Assembly (NCBI GenBank): GCA_035536455.1
Contig: DATLOC010000003.1
Span: forward strand, 1 to 64,000
Direction: 5' to 3'
DNA: 64,000 nt
Origin: DASUNQ01 sp035536455
GTDB taxonomy: Bacteria; Acidobacteriota; Thermoanaerobaculia; Multivoradales; UBA5704
Both the position numbers and the translations under genes were made by a program. The notes beneath the pieces are model-generated. The model had not been told where the DNA came from. It saw only the letters and a list, made by a program, of their open reading frames with translations, and did not search any database. Of this stretch, positions 1 through 11,264 are shown in pieces. Numbering within the stretch: the stretch's first letter is position 1; the number at the start of each line of letters is the position of its first letter.

Positions 1-2
1 AG

Positions 3-1334
3 TTCTACCGCACCAAGCAGGACCTGATCGAAGTCCTGGTGCCCTACTTCGAGGCCGGCCTGCGCAACCACGAGCTTTGCCTGTGGGTGACCTCCGAGCC
101 CCTGCTGGCCGGCGAGGCCCGGGAGCTGATGGCAGCCGCCCTGCCCGAGCTCGCGCAGATGGAAGCCCGTGGACAGATCGAGATCCGCGACTTCAAGGAC
201 TGGTACCAGGGGCCGGTGCGCTCGTCCCAGGACGTGCTCGACAGCTGGATCGAGCGCGAGCGGCGCGCCCTTGCCGCCGGCTACTCGGGCCTGCGTCTGA
301 CCGGCAACACCTTCTGGCTGGAGGCCACCGGCTGGGCCGACTTCGTGGCCTATGAGGAGCTGGTCAACCGGGCCTTCGGCCGCTACCGCATCCTCGCCCT
401 CTGCACCTACAGTCTGGAGCGCTGCGGCGCCGAGGACGTCATCGACGTCTGCCACAACCACCAGTTCGCGCTGGTCCGCCGGCAGGGCGACTGGGAGATG
501 ATCGAGAGCTCGTCGCTCAAGGTCGCCAAGGAAGAGCTCACCCGCGTCAACGAGCAGCTCAAGCACCGGGTGACAGAGCGCACCGCCGAGCTCGAGACCG
601 CGGTGCGCGGCCGCGACGAGTTCCTCGCCATGCTCGCCCACGAGCTGCGCAACCCCCTCGCCCCGATCCGCACCTCCGCCGAGCTCCTGCGCCAGCCCGG
701 CGCCAGCCCGGAGCGGGCGCTGCGCGCCAGCGACGTGATCGGCCGCCAGGTCTGCCAGCTCGCCCGGCTGGTCGACGACCTCCTCGACGTCTCGCGGGTC
801 ACCCACGGGCGGATCGAGCTGCGCCGCCAGCGGGTCGACCTCGCCGACGTCATGGCTCAGGCGATCGAGGCGGTGCGCCCGCTGATCGAGCGCCGGGGCC
901 AGACCCTGGAGGTCGTCCTGCCGCCCGAGCCGGTCGCCGTCCAGGCCGACCCGGCCCGCCTCGCCCAGGTCTTCGGCAACCTGCTCGACAACGCCGCCAA
1001 GTACGGCGGCGAGGGCGGCAGCCTGCGTTTCTGCGCCGAGCGGCAGGGCGATCAGGCGGTGATCCGGGCCGTGGACCACGGCATCGGCATCCCACCCGAA
1101 ATGCTGGGCCGGATCTTCGAGCTCTTCACCCAGACGCCCCGCACCCTCGACCGCTCGGAAGGCGGCCTGGGGATCGGCCTCGCCCTGGTGCGCAGCCTGG
1201 TCGAGCAGCACGGCGGCAGCGTCGAAGCCGCCAGCGCCGGCCTCGGCAAGGGAAGCACCTTCACGATCCGCCTGCCCGTCGCCGAAGAGCCGCAAGCGGC
1301 GGCCCCGGCCCCGCCCACCGCGCTCGCGTCCTAG
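3..1334 (+). CDS. MEDS-domain sensor histidine kinase (5' partial)
   Basis: Cytoplasmic sensor kinase that should autophosphorylate on His and pass phosphate to an unlinked response regulator. The frame is open to the left edge (FYRTKQDLIEVLVPYFEAGL...), so the true start lies upstream and the GTG at 39 is internal. The first ~145 residues resemble a MEDS domain (the DcmR-type sensory domain of methanogens/methylotrophs). A coiled coil follows (VNEQLKHRVTERTAELE), then a HisKA H-box (LAHELRNPLAPIR; His codon at 639-641), and a HATPase with N-box (NLLDNAAKYGG), G1 (DHGIGIPPE) and G2 (GGLGIGLALV). There is no transmembrane segment in the visible part and no adjacent receiver gene. The kinase assignment is firm; the MEDS assignment rests on sequence resemblance. 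Confidence 0.88.
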   Translation, partial: FYRTKQDLIEVLVPYFEAGLRNHELCLWVTSEPLLAGEARELMAAALPELAQMEARGQIEIRDFKDWYQGPVRSSQDVLDSWIERERRALAAGYSGLRLTGNTFWLEATGWADFVAYEELVNRAFGRYRILALCTYSLERCGAEDVIDVCHNHQFALVRRQGDWEMIESSSLKVAKEELTRVNEQLKHRVTERTAELETAVRGRDEFLAMLAHELRNPLAPIRTSAELLRQPGASPERALRASDVIGRQVCQLARLVDDLLDVSRVTHGRIELRRQRVDLADVMAQAIEAVRPLIERRGQTLEVVLPPEPVAVQADPARLAQVFGNLLDNAAKYGGEGGSLRFCAERQGDQAVIRAVDHGIGIPPEMLGRIFELFTQTPRTLDRSEGGLGIGLALVRSLVEQHGGSVEAASAGLGKGSTFTIRLPVAEEPQAAAPAPPTALAS

Positions 1335-1371
1335 GAGCGGATCGGTCCGGCGTCCTCGGCGGGGGTCTTCC

Positions 1372-1400
1372 TTGACCCCCTCCGGGGCGGTTGCTAGGAT
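1372..1400 (+). promoter_or_regulatory. sigma70-type promoter upstream of the acyl-CoA dehydrogenases
   Basis: TTGACC at 1372-1377 is separated by exactly 17 nt from TAGGAT at 1395-1400. It lies about 115 nt before the first acyl-CoA dehydrogenase and just after the kinase stop, so it probably drives the 1515-5156 gene run. Confidence 0.6.
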
Positions 1401-1514
1401 CGGCTGGGGCCCTGGTGTGCTCGCCTGAGGCGGCCTTCTGGCCTCCGATGGCTCTGACAGCCCGACGGCCCGACCCACTCCGGACACCGACCCAGAAGGG
1501 AAGCCAGGAAAGAC

Positions 1515-2660
1515 ATGGAGATCGAGCTCAGCGACGAGCAGAAGCTTTTGCGCGAGACCGTCCGGCGGTTCGCCGAGGAGGTGGTGCGGCCGCGCGCCAA
1601 GGAGATCGACGAGACGGGCGAGTTCCCGCGCTCCTTCTACGACCAGGCGGGGGAGCTGGGGCTCGCCGGCGTCACCGTCCCCGAGGAGTACGGCGGCGCC
1701 GGCATGGATACCGTCTCCTACTGCCTGGCGATCGAGGAGGTGAGCCGGGTCTGCGCCACCTCCGGCGTCATCCTCTCGGTCAACAACTCGCTGGTCTGCG
1801 ACCCGCTGCTCAAGTTCGGCAGCGAGGAGCAGAAGCAGGAGCTCCTGGCGCCGCTGGCGCGCGGCGAGAAGCTCGGCTGCTTCGCGCTCACCGAGCCGGG
1901 CGCCGGGAGCGACGCCGCCGGCCTGCGCTCGACCGCCGTCCGCGACGGCGACGACTACGTCCTCAACGGCAACAAGGTCTTCATCACCAACGGCACCGAC
2001 GCCGACGTCGCCCTGGTCTTCGCCAGCATCGACCTGGCGAAGCGGCACAAGGGGATCACCGCCTTCATCGTCCCCGCCGACACCCCCGGCTACTCCCATG
2101 GCACCCACGAGTTCAAGCTCGGCGTCAACGCCTCGGGCACCACCGAGCTCGCCTTCACCGACATGCGGGTGCCGGCGCGGCAGCGGCTAGGGGCCGAGGG
2201 CGAAGGCTTCAAGGTGGCGATGAGCACCCTCGACGGCGGCCGCATCGGCATCGCGGCCCAGGCGGTGGGGATCGCGCAGGGCGCGTTCGAGGAGGCGCTC
2301 GCCTACGCCCAGCAGCGCGAGCAGTTCAACCAGAAGCTCGCCGAGTTCCAGGCCATCCAGTTCTATCTCGCCGACATGCAGACCGAGCTCGACGCCGCCC
2401 GCCTCCTCACCTGGAAGGCGGCCTGGGCCAAGGACGCGGGCAAGCGCTTCACCCTGGAAGCGGCGCAGGCCAAGCTCTTCGCCTCCGAGATGGCGCAGCG
2501 GGTGACCAACAAGGCGCTGCAGATCCACGGCGGCTACGGTTACACCAAGGAGTACAACGTCGAGCGCTACTTCCGCGACGCCCGCATCACCGAGATCTAC
2601 GAGGGCACGAGCGAGATCCAGAAGATGGTGATCGCCGACTGGGTCTTGAACCGCGCCTGA
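1515..2660 (+). CDS. acyl-CoA dehydrogenase
   Basis: FAD-dependent enzyme that makes the alpha-beta double bond in acyl-CoA thioesters and passes electrons to ETF (beta-oxidation or branched-chain amino acid catabolism). The 381-aa length is typical of short/branched-chain family members. It has the flavin/substrate signature CFALTEPGAGSDAAG near residue 117, the C-terminal IHGGYGYTKEYNVERYFRDAR motif, and IYEGTSEIQ carrying the expected catalytic Glu. ATG 1515 follows a GGAAAG-type ribosome site. It is followed after 14 nt by a second family member. Chain-length specificity cannot be read from sequence. Confidence 0.95.
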   Translation: MEIELSDEQKLLRETVRRFAEEVVRPRAKEIDETGEFPRSFYDQAGELGLAGVTVPEEYGGAGMDTVSYCLAIEEVSRVCATSGVILSVNNSLVCDPLLKFGSEEQKQELLAPLARGEKLGCFALTEPGAGSDAAGLRSTAVRDGDDYVLNGNKVFITNGTDADVALVFASIDLAKRHKGITAFIVPADTPGYSHGTHEFKLGVNASGTTELAFTDMRVPARQRLGAEGEGFKVAMSTLDGGRIGIAAQAVGIAQGAFEEALAYAQQREQFNQKLAEFQAIQFYLADMQTELDAARLLTWKAAWAKDAGKRFTLEAAQAKLFASEMAQRVTNKALQIHGGYGYTKEYNVERYFRDARITEIYEGTSEIQKMVIADWVLNRA

Positions 2661-2674
2661 CGGCGCCGGCCCCG

Positions 2675-3862
2675 ATGGCCATCGCAGCCTCCACCGCCCC
2701 ACCCCCCGCGCCCACCGCCCCCGGCCTCGACTTCGCGCTCACGGAAGACCAGGAGCTCCTGGTCGAGCAGGTCCGCCGTTTCGCCGAGGAGCGCATCCGC
2801 CCCGGCACCGCCGAGCGCGACCGCGAGCACCGCTTCCCCGAGGAGCTGATCGCCGAGCTCGGGGAGCTGGGGCTCCTCGGCATGCTGGTCGAGGAGCGGT
2901 GGGGGGGCGCCGGGCTCGACGCCCTGACCTACGTCCTGGCGATCGAGGAGCTGGCGCGCGTCTGCCCGGCGACGGCGGTGACGGTCTCCGTCACCAACTC
3001 GGTGTGCTGCTGGCCGATCCAGCAGTTCGGCGGCGACGAGCTGCGGCGGCGGGTGCTGCCGGAGCTGGCCGGCGGCGCCCTCGGCGGCTTCGGCTTGACC
3101 GAGCCCTCCTCCGGGAGCGACGCGGGGAGCCTGCGCACCACGGCGGTGCGGGACGGCGACGCCTGGGTGCTCGACGGCGAGAAGGCCTGGATCACCAACG
3201 CGGGGTACGCGCGCTACTACGTCGTCGTGGCGCGGACCGATCCGGCGGCCGGCAAGCGCGGGCTCTCGGCCTTCGTCGTGCCGGCGGACGCGCCGGGCTT
3301 CGCGGTCGGCGCGCCGGAGGAGAAGCTGGGGCTCCGCGCCTCGCGCACCGCCCCGCTGGTCTTCACCGGCTGCCGCGTCCCGGCCGGGAACCTTCTGGGC
3401 ACCGAGGGGGAGGGGTTCAAGATCGCCCTCGCCACCCTCGACCACTCGCGGCTCGGCATCGCCGCCCAGGCCGTGGGCATCCACCGCCGCGCCCTCGAGC
3501 TGGCGGTCGAGTACGCGCGCGACCGCGTGCAGTTCGGGCGCCCCATCGCCGAGCACCAGGCGATCCAGTTCAAGCTCGCCGAGACGGCGACCGAGCTCGC
3601 CGCCGCCCGCGCCCTCACCCACTCGGCGGCCGCGCGCGAGCACGCCCGGGAGGCCGGCCGCCTCGCCGCCCAGGCCAAGCTCTACGCCAGCGAGGCGGCC
3701 AACCGCGCCTGCGCCGAGAGCCTCCAGATCCACGGCGGCAACGGCTTCCACGCCGACTACGAGATCTCCCGCCTCTACCGCGACGTGCGCGTCACGACGA
3801 TCTACGAAGGCACCAGCGAGATGCAGCGGCTGGTCATCGCCCGGCAGGTCCTCAAGGGCTGA
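2675..3862 (+). CDS. acyl-CoA dehydrogenase (second, tandem)
   Basis: 395-aa paralogue of the preceding dehydrogenase with the same landmarks: FGLTEPSSGSDAGS, IHGGNGFHADYEISRLYRDVR and the catalytic-Glu segment IYEGTSEMQR. The frame stays open upstream through the preceding gene, but homology begins only around LDFALTEDQELLVEQVRRF. ATG 2675, with an Ala/Pro-rich leader of about 18 residues, is therefore the best start. Two adjacent but divergent paralogues suggest different acyl-CoA substrates in one catabolic route. They may feed the methylmalonyl-CoA mutase genes 6 kb away, though that link is inferred from the pathway only. Confidence 0.93.
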   Translation: MAIAASTAPPPAPTAPGLDFALTEDQELLVEQVRRFAEERIRPGTAERDREHRFPEELIAELGELGLLGMLVEERWGGAGLDALTYVLAIEELARVCPATAVTVSVTNSVCCWPIQQFGGDELRRRVLPELAGGALGGFGLTEPSSGSDAGSLRTTAVRDGDAWVLDGEKAWITNAGYARYYVVVARTDPAAGKRGLSAFVVPADAPGFAVGAPEEKLGLRASRTAPLVFTGCRVPAGNLLGTEGEGFKIALATLDHSRLGIAAQAVGIHRRALELAVEYARDRVQFGRPIAEHQAIQFKLAETATELAAARALTHSAAAREHAREAGRLAAQAKLYASEAANRACAESLQIHGGNGFHADYEISRLYRDVRVTTIYEGTSEMQRLVIARQVLKG

Positions 3863-3866
3863 GGCG

Positions 3867-5156
3867 GTGGACGCGCTGACCCTCCTCCTCGCCGTCGCCG
3901 CGGCGGCGGCCCTCGGCGCGCTCGCCGCGTGGGTTGTCCGCGAGCGGGCTCTGGCCCGGCTGCGCGAGGAGCGCGGGCGCCTCCAGGCCGACGTCGCGCG
4001 GCTCGAGACCACGATCGAGAAGGAGCGCGAGGGCGCGGCGGAGAAGCTCGCCGTCCTCGACGACGCCGAGCGCAAGCTCTCCGATGCCTTCAAGGCGCTC
4101 TCGGCCGAGGCCCTGCGGAACAGCGGCGACGACTTCCTCCGGCTCGCCAAGACGGCGCTCGAGGCCTACCAGCAGGAGGCGCGCGGCGACCTCGAGCTGC
4201 GCCAGCAGGCGATCGACCAGCTCGTGCTGCCGCTCAAGGACTCGCTGCAGCGGGTGGACCAGCGGCTGCAGGAGATCGAGACGGCGCGGGTGGTGGCCTA
4301 CAGCGGCCTCGCCGAGCACCTACAGACGCTGACCGCCAGCCAGGCCGACTTGCAGCGGGAGACGGGCCGGCTGGTGTCGGCGCTGCGCGCCCCGGCGACG
4401 CGCGGCCGCTGGGGGGAGATCCAGCTCCAGCGGGTGGTGGAGATGGCGGGGATGATCGCCTACTGCGACTTCTCCCCGCAGCCGTCGGTGACGACCGAGG
4501 AGGGGCGCCTCCGCCCCGACCTGCTCATCCGCTTGCCGAACCGCAAGCACGTGGTCGTGGACTCGAAGGCGCCGCTGGAGGCTTACCTCGACGCCCTGGA
4601 GGCGCCGGACGAGGAGGTGCGGCGGGCGCGGCTGCGCGACCACGCGCGCCAGATCCGCGCCCACCTCGGCAAGCTCTCCTTGAAGAGCTACTGGAGCCAG
4701 TTCGATCCGGCGCCGGAGTTCGTGGTGCTCTTTCTGCCCGGCGAGACCTTCTTCAGCGCCGCCCTCGAGCAGGACCCGAGCCTCATCGAGGTGGGGGTCG
4801 AGCAGAAGGTGATCCTCGCCACTCCGACGACGCTCATCGCCCTCCTCCGCGCCGTCGCCTACGGCTGGCGGCAGGAGCAGGTTGAGGAGAACGCGCGCGC
4901 CATCAGCGACCTCGGCCGGCAGCTCTACGAGCGGCTGCGCACCCTCGCCGGCCACTTCGTCGGTATGAAGCGCGGCCTAGAACGGGCGGTCGAGAGCTAC
5001 AACCAAGCGGTCGGGTCGCTCGAGACCCGCGTCTTCCCCGCCGCCCGCCGCTTCAAGGAGCTGGGCGCGGCGACCGGCGAGGAGATCGAGCTGCTGGAAG
5101 GCCTCGACACGACGCCGCGCCAGCTGGCCATCGGCGACTTCGCGGACGAGGACTGA
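3867..5156 (+). CDS. rmuC: RmuC family DNA recombination protein
   Basis: RmuC proteins are nuclease-related factors that limit recombination at inverted repeats. Residues ~3-22 form a hydrophobic N-terminal anchor (ALTLLLAVAAAAALGALAAW). A long charged coiled coil runs to about residue 150, and the RmuC domain follows (RGRWGEIQLQRVVEMAGM, PDLLIRLPNRKHVVVDSKAPLEAY, EFVVLFLPGE). The 429 aa are close to the family norm. GTG 3867 is 5 nt after the previous stop, so the gene is probably cotranscribed. Confidence 0.92.
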   Translation: MDALTLLLAVAAAAALGALAAWVVRERALARLREERGRLQADVARLETTIEKEREGAAEKLAVLDDAERKLSDAFKALSAEALRNSGDDFLRLAKTALEAYQQEARGDLELRQQAIDQLVLPLKDSLQRVDQRLQEIETARVVAYSGLAEHLQTLTASQADLQRETGRLVSALRAPATRGRWGEIQLQRVVEMAGMIAYCDFSPQPSVTTEEGRLRPDLLIRLPNRKHVVVDSKAPLEAYLDALEAPDEEVRRARLRDHARQIRAHLGKLSLKSYWSQFDPAPEFVVLFLPGETFFSAALEQDPSLIEVGVEQKVILATPTTLIALLRAVAYGWRQEQVEENARAISDLGRQLYERLRTLAGHFVGMKRGLERAVESYNQAVGSLETRVFPAARRFKELGAATGEEIELLEGLDTTPRQLAIGDFADED

Positions 5157-5164
5157 CCGGGCCC

Positions 5165-5680
5165 CTACGGCACCACCTGGATCTGCCCCCGGATCTCGCC
5201 CCCCGGGAAGAGGTCGCTGTGGACGTTGGCGTAGGCCACGCCGCGCAGGATGGCGCGCTGGGCCTCGAAGAACTCGCCGGGCGCGACCCCCTGTGCGGTG
5301 GCGCCGGCGCTGCTGACGACATCAGACGCGTGGATCGTGCCGTGGATCGTGGCGGGCGAGTCGGGGCAGGCCTGCGTGCCTGCCGGGCCGTTCCCCAGGT
5401 TCGAGCAGAGGAAGATCATGATGCCGCCGTTGACGCTCTTCTGCCCGATGTGGATATGGGCCTGCGTGACGTGCCCGCTGAGGGTGTAACTGAGCTCGTA
5501 CTCGATGGTCGTGCGGTCCTCGCTCAGCGTGGCGGTGAAGGTGCCGCCCGCGTTGCTGGAGACGGCGGGCACCTCTTCGAAGCTGCGGAGGGTGGTCGCC
5601 AAGTGGACCTCGGCGGCCCAGGCGGAGCCGGTGGCGACGAGCAGGGTGAGGAGGACTGCGAGGGGAAGGGATCGCTGCAT
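5165..5680 (-). CDS. secreted CHRD domain protein
   Basis: 171-aa exported protein with a clear signal peptide (MQRSLPLAVLLTLLVATGSAWA|AE). A CHRD domain follows, with EEVPAVSSNAGGTFTATL, HIHIGQKSVNGGIMIFLC and the terminal YANVHSDLFPGGEIRGQI motif. CHRD domains occur in chordin and in bacterial secreted proteins; their bacterial role is not established. It is convergent with rmuC (8 nt gap) and downstream of the subtilase gene on the same strand. A TACACT -10-like box lies at 5741-5746 on the minus strand. Confidence 0.9.
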   Translation of the reverse strand: MQRSLPLAVLLTLLVATGSAWAAEVHLATTLRSFEEVPAVSSNAGGTFTATLSEDRTTIEYELSYTLSGHVTQAHIHIGQKSVNGGIMIFLCSNLGNGPAGTQACPDSPATIHGTIHASDVVSSAGATAQGVAPGEFFEAQRAILRGVAYANVHSDLFPGGEIRGQIQVVP

Positions 5681-5787
5681 GCCGCACCTCCTGGGCCGAG
5701 AGGGCCCGATCGGGGCCGCGTCATCGCGGACACCTCCCCCAGTGTATTCCTCTTCTTGAGAAGAAGGTTCTGGACGCGCCGGTGGGT

Positions 5788-5819
5788 TGCCCGCCCGCCG
5801 CGGCTGCGGCGGGCGGGCA
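5788..5819 (-). terminator. strong GC hairpin after the S8 protease gene
   Basis: Perfect 14-bp stem (TGCCCGCCCGCCGC at 5788-5801 pairing with 5806-5819) and a 4-nt loop, starting 13 nt past the protease stop. There is no U-tract on either strand, so it is either a non-canonical terminator or an mRNA 3'-end stabiliser. Confidence 0.5.
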
Positions 5820-5831
5820 GGGGTCGCCTTC

Positions 5832-8281
5832 CTAGTAGGCGTTCTGGTGGAACACCGCGAACTTCTGGGAGACCGTGCCGCCCCAAGTCGCGACGGTCAC
5901 GTGGAGAGTGAAGCTGGTCCCGCTGTTGGGAGGGATTACCACCATCTCGACGTTGTTCTTGGTGTCCGGCGGCTGCTTGGCGCCGCACGACGCGCCGGGC
6001 AGGGAGTACTCCGTGGTGGAGCTCAGCTTGTTGCCGACGTAGATCGTGCAGTTTCCGGGCATGCGCACCTCGAGGTTGAGGTCGCGGACCAGGGTCGTGG
6101 TGGCCTGGGCCGCCGCCGGCTCGTCGGTCCAGGCGAGGATGACGATGGCGGGCTTGCTCGGGTCGTCGATGGTGAACGTCCGCGACCTTGTTTGACCGGC
6201 ACCGGTGAAGCTCGTCCAGACCGCCTCGTCGAGGACGCCCTGCCGCGGGAAATTGACCGTCGCCTTGTCGAGGTTCAGGCGGCCGAAGCCCTGAACTGCG
6301 TTCGGGCGGGCGGCGACCGCCGCCCCCGTGAAGTCGTCGATCCCGCCCTTGAGCGAGACCGAGCTGCCCACCAGGACAGCCTTGGCTGCAGCCGGCGAGA
6401 GGGCTGGCAGGGCGGCGGCAGCGCCGTACGCGTTGACCACCGCGATAGCGCCGGCCGCCTGCGGGGCGGCGTAGCTGGTCCCGGTGTCCAGCGAGTAGAA
6501 GCCGTTCTCGTTCTGGTTCGGAGCCAGAGCAGGGTTCGGCTTCTTGCAGGCGGGCTGAAACACATCGTTGCGGATCGTCGAGCTGACCATCGTCGCGGGA
6601 GCGACGAGGTCGGGCTTGATCCGACCGTCGGTCGTGCCGCGGCGGCTGACGTAGGCGACCCGCTTCAGTGAAAAGGCCCAGTAATCCTCCGCCTGCCGGC
6701 TCGTCGTCGCGTGGTCGCATGGAGGAGCCATGCCGGGGCGGTAGGACTCGGAGGCGCCGACGCTGACCACGTTCTTCGCCGTCGCCGGCGGCAGCACCAT
6801 GCTCGGGCAGGGCCGGCCGCACCCCGCGACCCCGTACTGGCAGGTGTTCCCCGCCGACACGGTGATCGGCAGGCCGGTGTTGCGGACCGCGAAGTCGTAC
6901 TCCTGCGACTTGGTCGTGTAGACGCCATTGGCGGTCTGGACGCAGGCGGGGGTCGTGGCGTAGTCGTTGTAACTGTGGTTCTGGACCACGGAATGGAAGC
7001 CGCGCGCGGCCTTCTCGGTGACCGCGTCCTGCGCCCAAGTCGCGACCGTGCTGGGGCAGAGCCCGCCGCCGCTCCAGATCCGCTGCGCATAGACGGCCGC
7101 GCCGGGCGCAAGCCCCATGCCCCAGTAGAAGTAGGCGCCCTTGAAGTCCTGCGTTCCGATCGGGTAGGTGTCGCCGTTGCCGGCGGCGAGCCCGGTCACC
7201 CTCGTGCCGTGGCCGCCGATGTCGGCCCATGACGTGCCGCTGCAGTAGGCCTTGCCGAAGACCGTGCTCAGTACTCCGGGTTCATCAGGCTGGGCGATCC
7301 GCCGGCCAGGCCCTGGTCTGCGATGGCGACCAGCTGGTTGCCGAGCAGGTACGCCTCGATGCCGCGATAGGCGAGCCAGTTCTCGTAGTGGCCGGTGTTC
7401 TTGTACGGCTGCACGCCGTCCTGGAAGACGAAGTCGACGGAGGTGCTGCTGGTGGCGGCGACCGCCTCTCGCTCGCCGGAGGTCATCCACTGGGCGCCTC
7501 GCTCGATAGCGACGACGCGCGGGTCCCCGATCAGCCGCCGCAGGACCTCGGGATGGACCTCGATGGTGACGTTGAGGTAGGGGCCGTAAGGGGCCACCTC
7601 TTCCTCGCTCTGGCTCGCCGCCCGCAGCTCCTTGACGACCTCCTGGCTGTCGGGGGCGTCGACGAGCTGGACCACGTAGCGCTCGATCGCGTCGCTCGAG
7701 CCGAGATCGGCCGGCTGGGCGCGGAACGCGGGGTGATAGAGGGACGACCACTGCACATGCGGGAGGGCGGCGGCGCGCGCCACGGCGCTCTGGCTGCCGT
7801 ACACCAGCGCCGCGTTGTAGGGCAGGTAGCTCACGTAGCGGAGCCCCGCCTTCTCGATTTCGGCCGCCCACTCGGTGTCGAGCGGCGCCTCGAACTGGAG
7901 GACATAGAGCCCTTCACGGCCTCCGGGGTAGCCGCTCAGCACGCCGGCGTCCGGCAGGCGCGGGAACCGCGTGTCGATCACCGAGCCGGGGGTGAAAACC
8001 TTGTCCCAGTCATCCTGGATCGTAGCGTGGAACCCGGCGCCGCGAGCGACAGCGGCGACCTCCTGCCGCCGATTCTCCGGCACACGGATGACCGTGTAGG
8101 CGGGGTAGGTCTTCACCGCTTGGCCCCCGAGCCGGCTCACGACCTCGGCGGGAGGCCCGCCGTTTTCGGCGTGGTTCCGCTCGAGCATCACTTTGACGAA
8201 CCCCGGCTTGGCGTCCGCCCGCGCACCCTGAGTGCAGAGCAAGAAAAGGCACAGACTGATCGAGATCGTCGCGTACTTCAT
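5832..8281 (-). pseudogene. secreted subtilisin-like (S8) serine protease, frameshifted
   Basis: Start ATG 8281 follows an AAAGGAAG ribosome site and encodes a signal peptide (MKYATISISLCLFLLCTQGARA). The N-terminal frame (to the stop at 7268) contains a propeptide-like region and the catalytic-Asp segment VAIADQGLAGG. The downstream frame continues with GGHGTRVTGLAAG (catalytic His), ITVSAGNTCQYG (oxyanion Asn) and LDTGTSYAAPQAAG (catalytic Ser), then a beta-rich C-terminal domain. The frame changes near 7265-7275. Adding one base (for example TACTGA to TACCTGA) would join both halves into a protein of about 816 aa. It may be a real frameshift or a sequence error. The Asp motif is DQG instead of the usual D-[ST]-G. 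Confidence 0.82.
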
Positions 8282-8350
8282 GAAGCTTCCTTTCGTCGGT
8301 TGGGATCGCTCCCCAGGCGCGGAGGACATCTCCTCACCCGGGGCTTGCGG

Positions 8351-9418
8351 CTAGATAAAGGTTTCGACCTTCCCCTTGGCGCGCAGCGCCTGGATCTCGG
8401 CCTGCAGGGCCTGCTGAGTGTCGCGCTGCTTGAGGAACTGGAGGATCCGCTCCTTGACCTGGTCGAAGGGCATCACCCCGGCGGGCTGAGTCTCGAGCCG
8501 CTGGATGACGTGGTAGCCGAACCGGGTCTCGACGACGCCGCTCACCTCCTGGTCCTTGAGCGCGAAGGCGGCCTTCTCGAAGGGCTCGACGGTCTGCCCG
8601 GCGGCGATCCAGGCGAGGTCGCCTCCGGTCTCCTTAGAGCCCGGATCGTCCGAGTGTTCCTTGGCGAGCGCGGCGAAGTCGCCGCCGGCCTTGACCTTGG
8701 CGAGCACCTCGTCGGCCTCGGTCTTGGCCTTCTGCTTGTCCTCGGGCGTGGCGGTGGGCTCGAACCCAACCAGGATGTGCCGCAGGTGGAGCCGCTCGGG
8801 GGTCTTCATCCGGTCCTGGTTCTGGTCGTAGAAGGCCTTCGCCGACTCGTCGGTCACCGTCACCTTGGGCGCGACCTTGCTCTCGACGTACTTCTGCACC
8901 AGGAACTCCTGACGCGCGCGGGCGAGGAGCTGCTCCTCGTTCATCCCCTCGGCCGCCAGCGCCTGCGCGAAGGCCTCGGGGGAGGGGAACTGCCCGCGCA
9001 GGGAGTCCACCTCTTTCTTGACCTCCTCGTCGGTCACCGTCACCCCCTGCGCCAGCGCCTCCTGGCGCAGCAGGGTGCGGGCGATCAGGGTATCGAGCAC
9101 CTGGCGCGCGTAGGCGGCGTTGAGCCCGCCTTCCACCGTGCCGGGCGTCCCCTTGACCTGGGCGAGCAGCTCGTCCTTCTTGATCTCCTGGCCGTTGACC
9201 TTGGCGACGACGGCGGGCAGCTTCTCGGGCGCGAGCGGCTCGGGCTGGGTCGTTGCCGGCGGCGCCGGCGTGGCGGCCGGCGGCTGCGCCTCGGGCTCCG
9301 GCGGCTGGGCCGCGGGCGGCGTCTCGGCCGGAGGCGGTGTCTGGGCGAAGGCGGACGCGCCGGCCGCGAGCAGGGCGGCGAGCAGAGCGGCGGCGAGGGG
9401 CGATGACGGATGGCTCAT
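8351..9418 (-). CDS. periplasmic parvulin-type peptidyl-prolyl isomerase (SurA/PrsA-like)
   Basis: 355-aa exported foldase that should catalyse prolyl isomerisation in secreted or outer-membrane proteins. ATG 9418 gives a signal peptide ending SAFAQ, then a Pro/Ala-rich linker (~25-65). A SurA_N-like helical region follows (AVVAKVNGQEIKKDELL, LDTLIARTLLRQEAL), then a single rotamase domain (residues ~210-320; RLHLRHILVGFE, GDFAALAKEHSDDPGSKETGGDLAW, FGYHVIQRLE). The long open frame upstream of 9418 is antisense to the mutase gene and was excluded. It sits next to exported proteins on the same strand, consistent with a secretion-support role. Confidence 0.92.
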   Translation of the reverse strand: MSHPSSPLAAALLAALLAAGASAFAQTPPPAETPPAAQPPEPEAQPPAATPAPPATTQPEPLAPEKLPAVVAKVNGQEIKKDELLAQVKGTPGTVEGGLNAAYARQVLDTLIARTLLRQEALAQGVTVTDEEVKKEVDSLRGQFPSPEAFAQALAAEGMNEEQLLARARQEFLVQKYVESKVAPKVTVTDESAKAFYDQNQDRMKTPERLHLRHILVGFEPTATPEDKQKAKTEADEVLAKVKAGGDFAALAKEHSDDPGSKETGGDLAWIAAGQTVEPFEKAAFALKDQEVSGVVETRFGYHVIQRLETQPAGVMPFDQVKERILQFLKQRDTQQALQAEIQALRAKGKVETFI

Positions 9419-9492
9419 GGCGAGGTTCCTCTCTGCGTGGGACTTCGAGCCTAGAACCGCTGCGGCCCCAGGGTTTATTGCGACCCTCGTTC

Positions 9493-9498
9493 TATACT
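9493..9498 (+). promoter_or_regulatory. -10 element for the methylmalonyl-CoA mutase gene
   Basis: TATACT lies 22 nt before the mcmA start in the 102-nt divergent intergenic region. No good -35 is seen. A GCAGGAGGAC ribosome site follows. Confidence 0.45.
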
Positions 9499-9520
9499 GG
9501 GGAGCCGCAGGAGGACGCCC

Positions 9521-11260
<1,740 letters not shown>

Positions 11261-11264
11261 GCGC

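Noticed and set aside
1391..2674. 823-aa frame that seems to fuse two acyl-CoA dehydrogenases
   Set aside because: The first half is low-complexity Arg/Gly/Ala shadow of the first dehydrogenase, which has its own frame and ATG.
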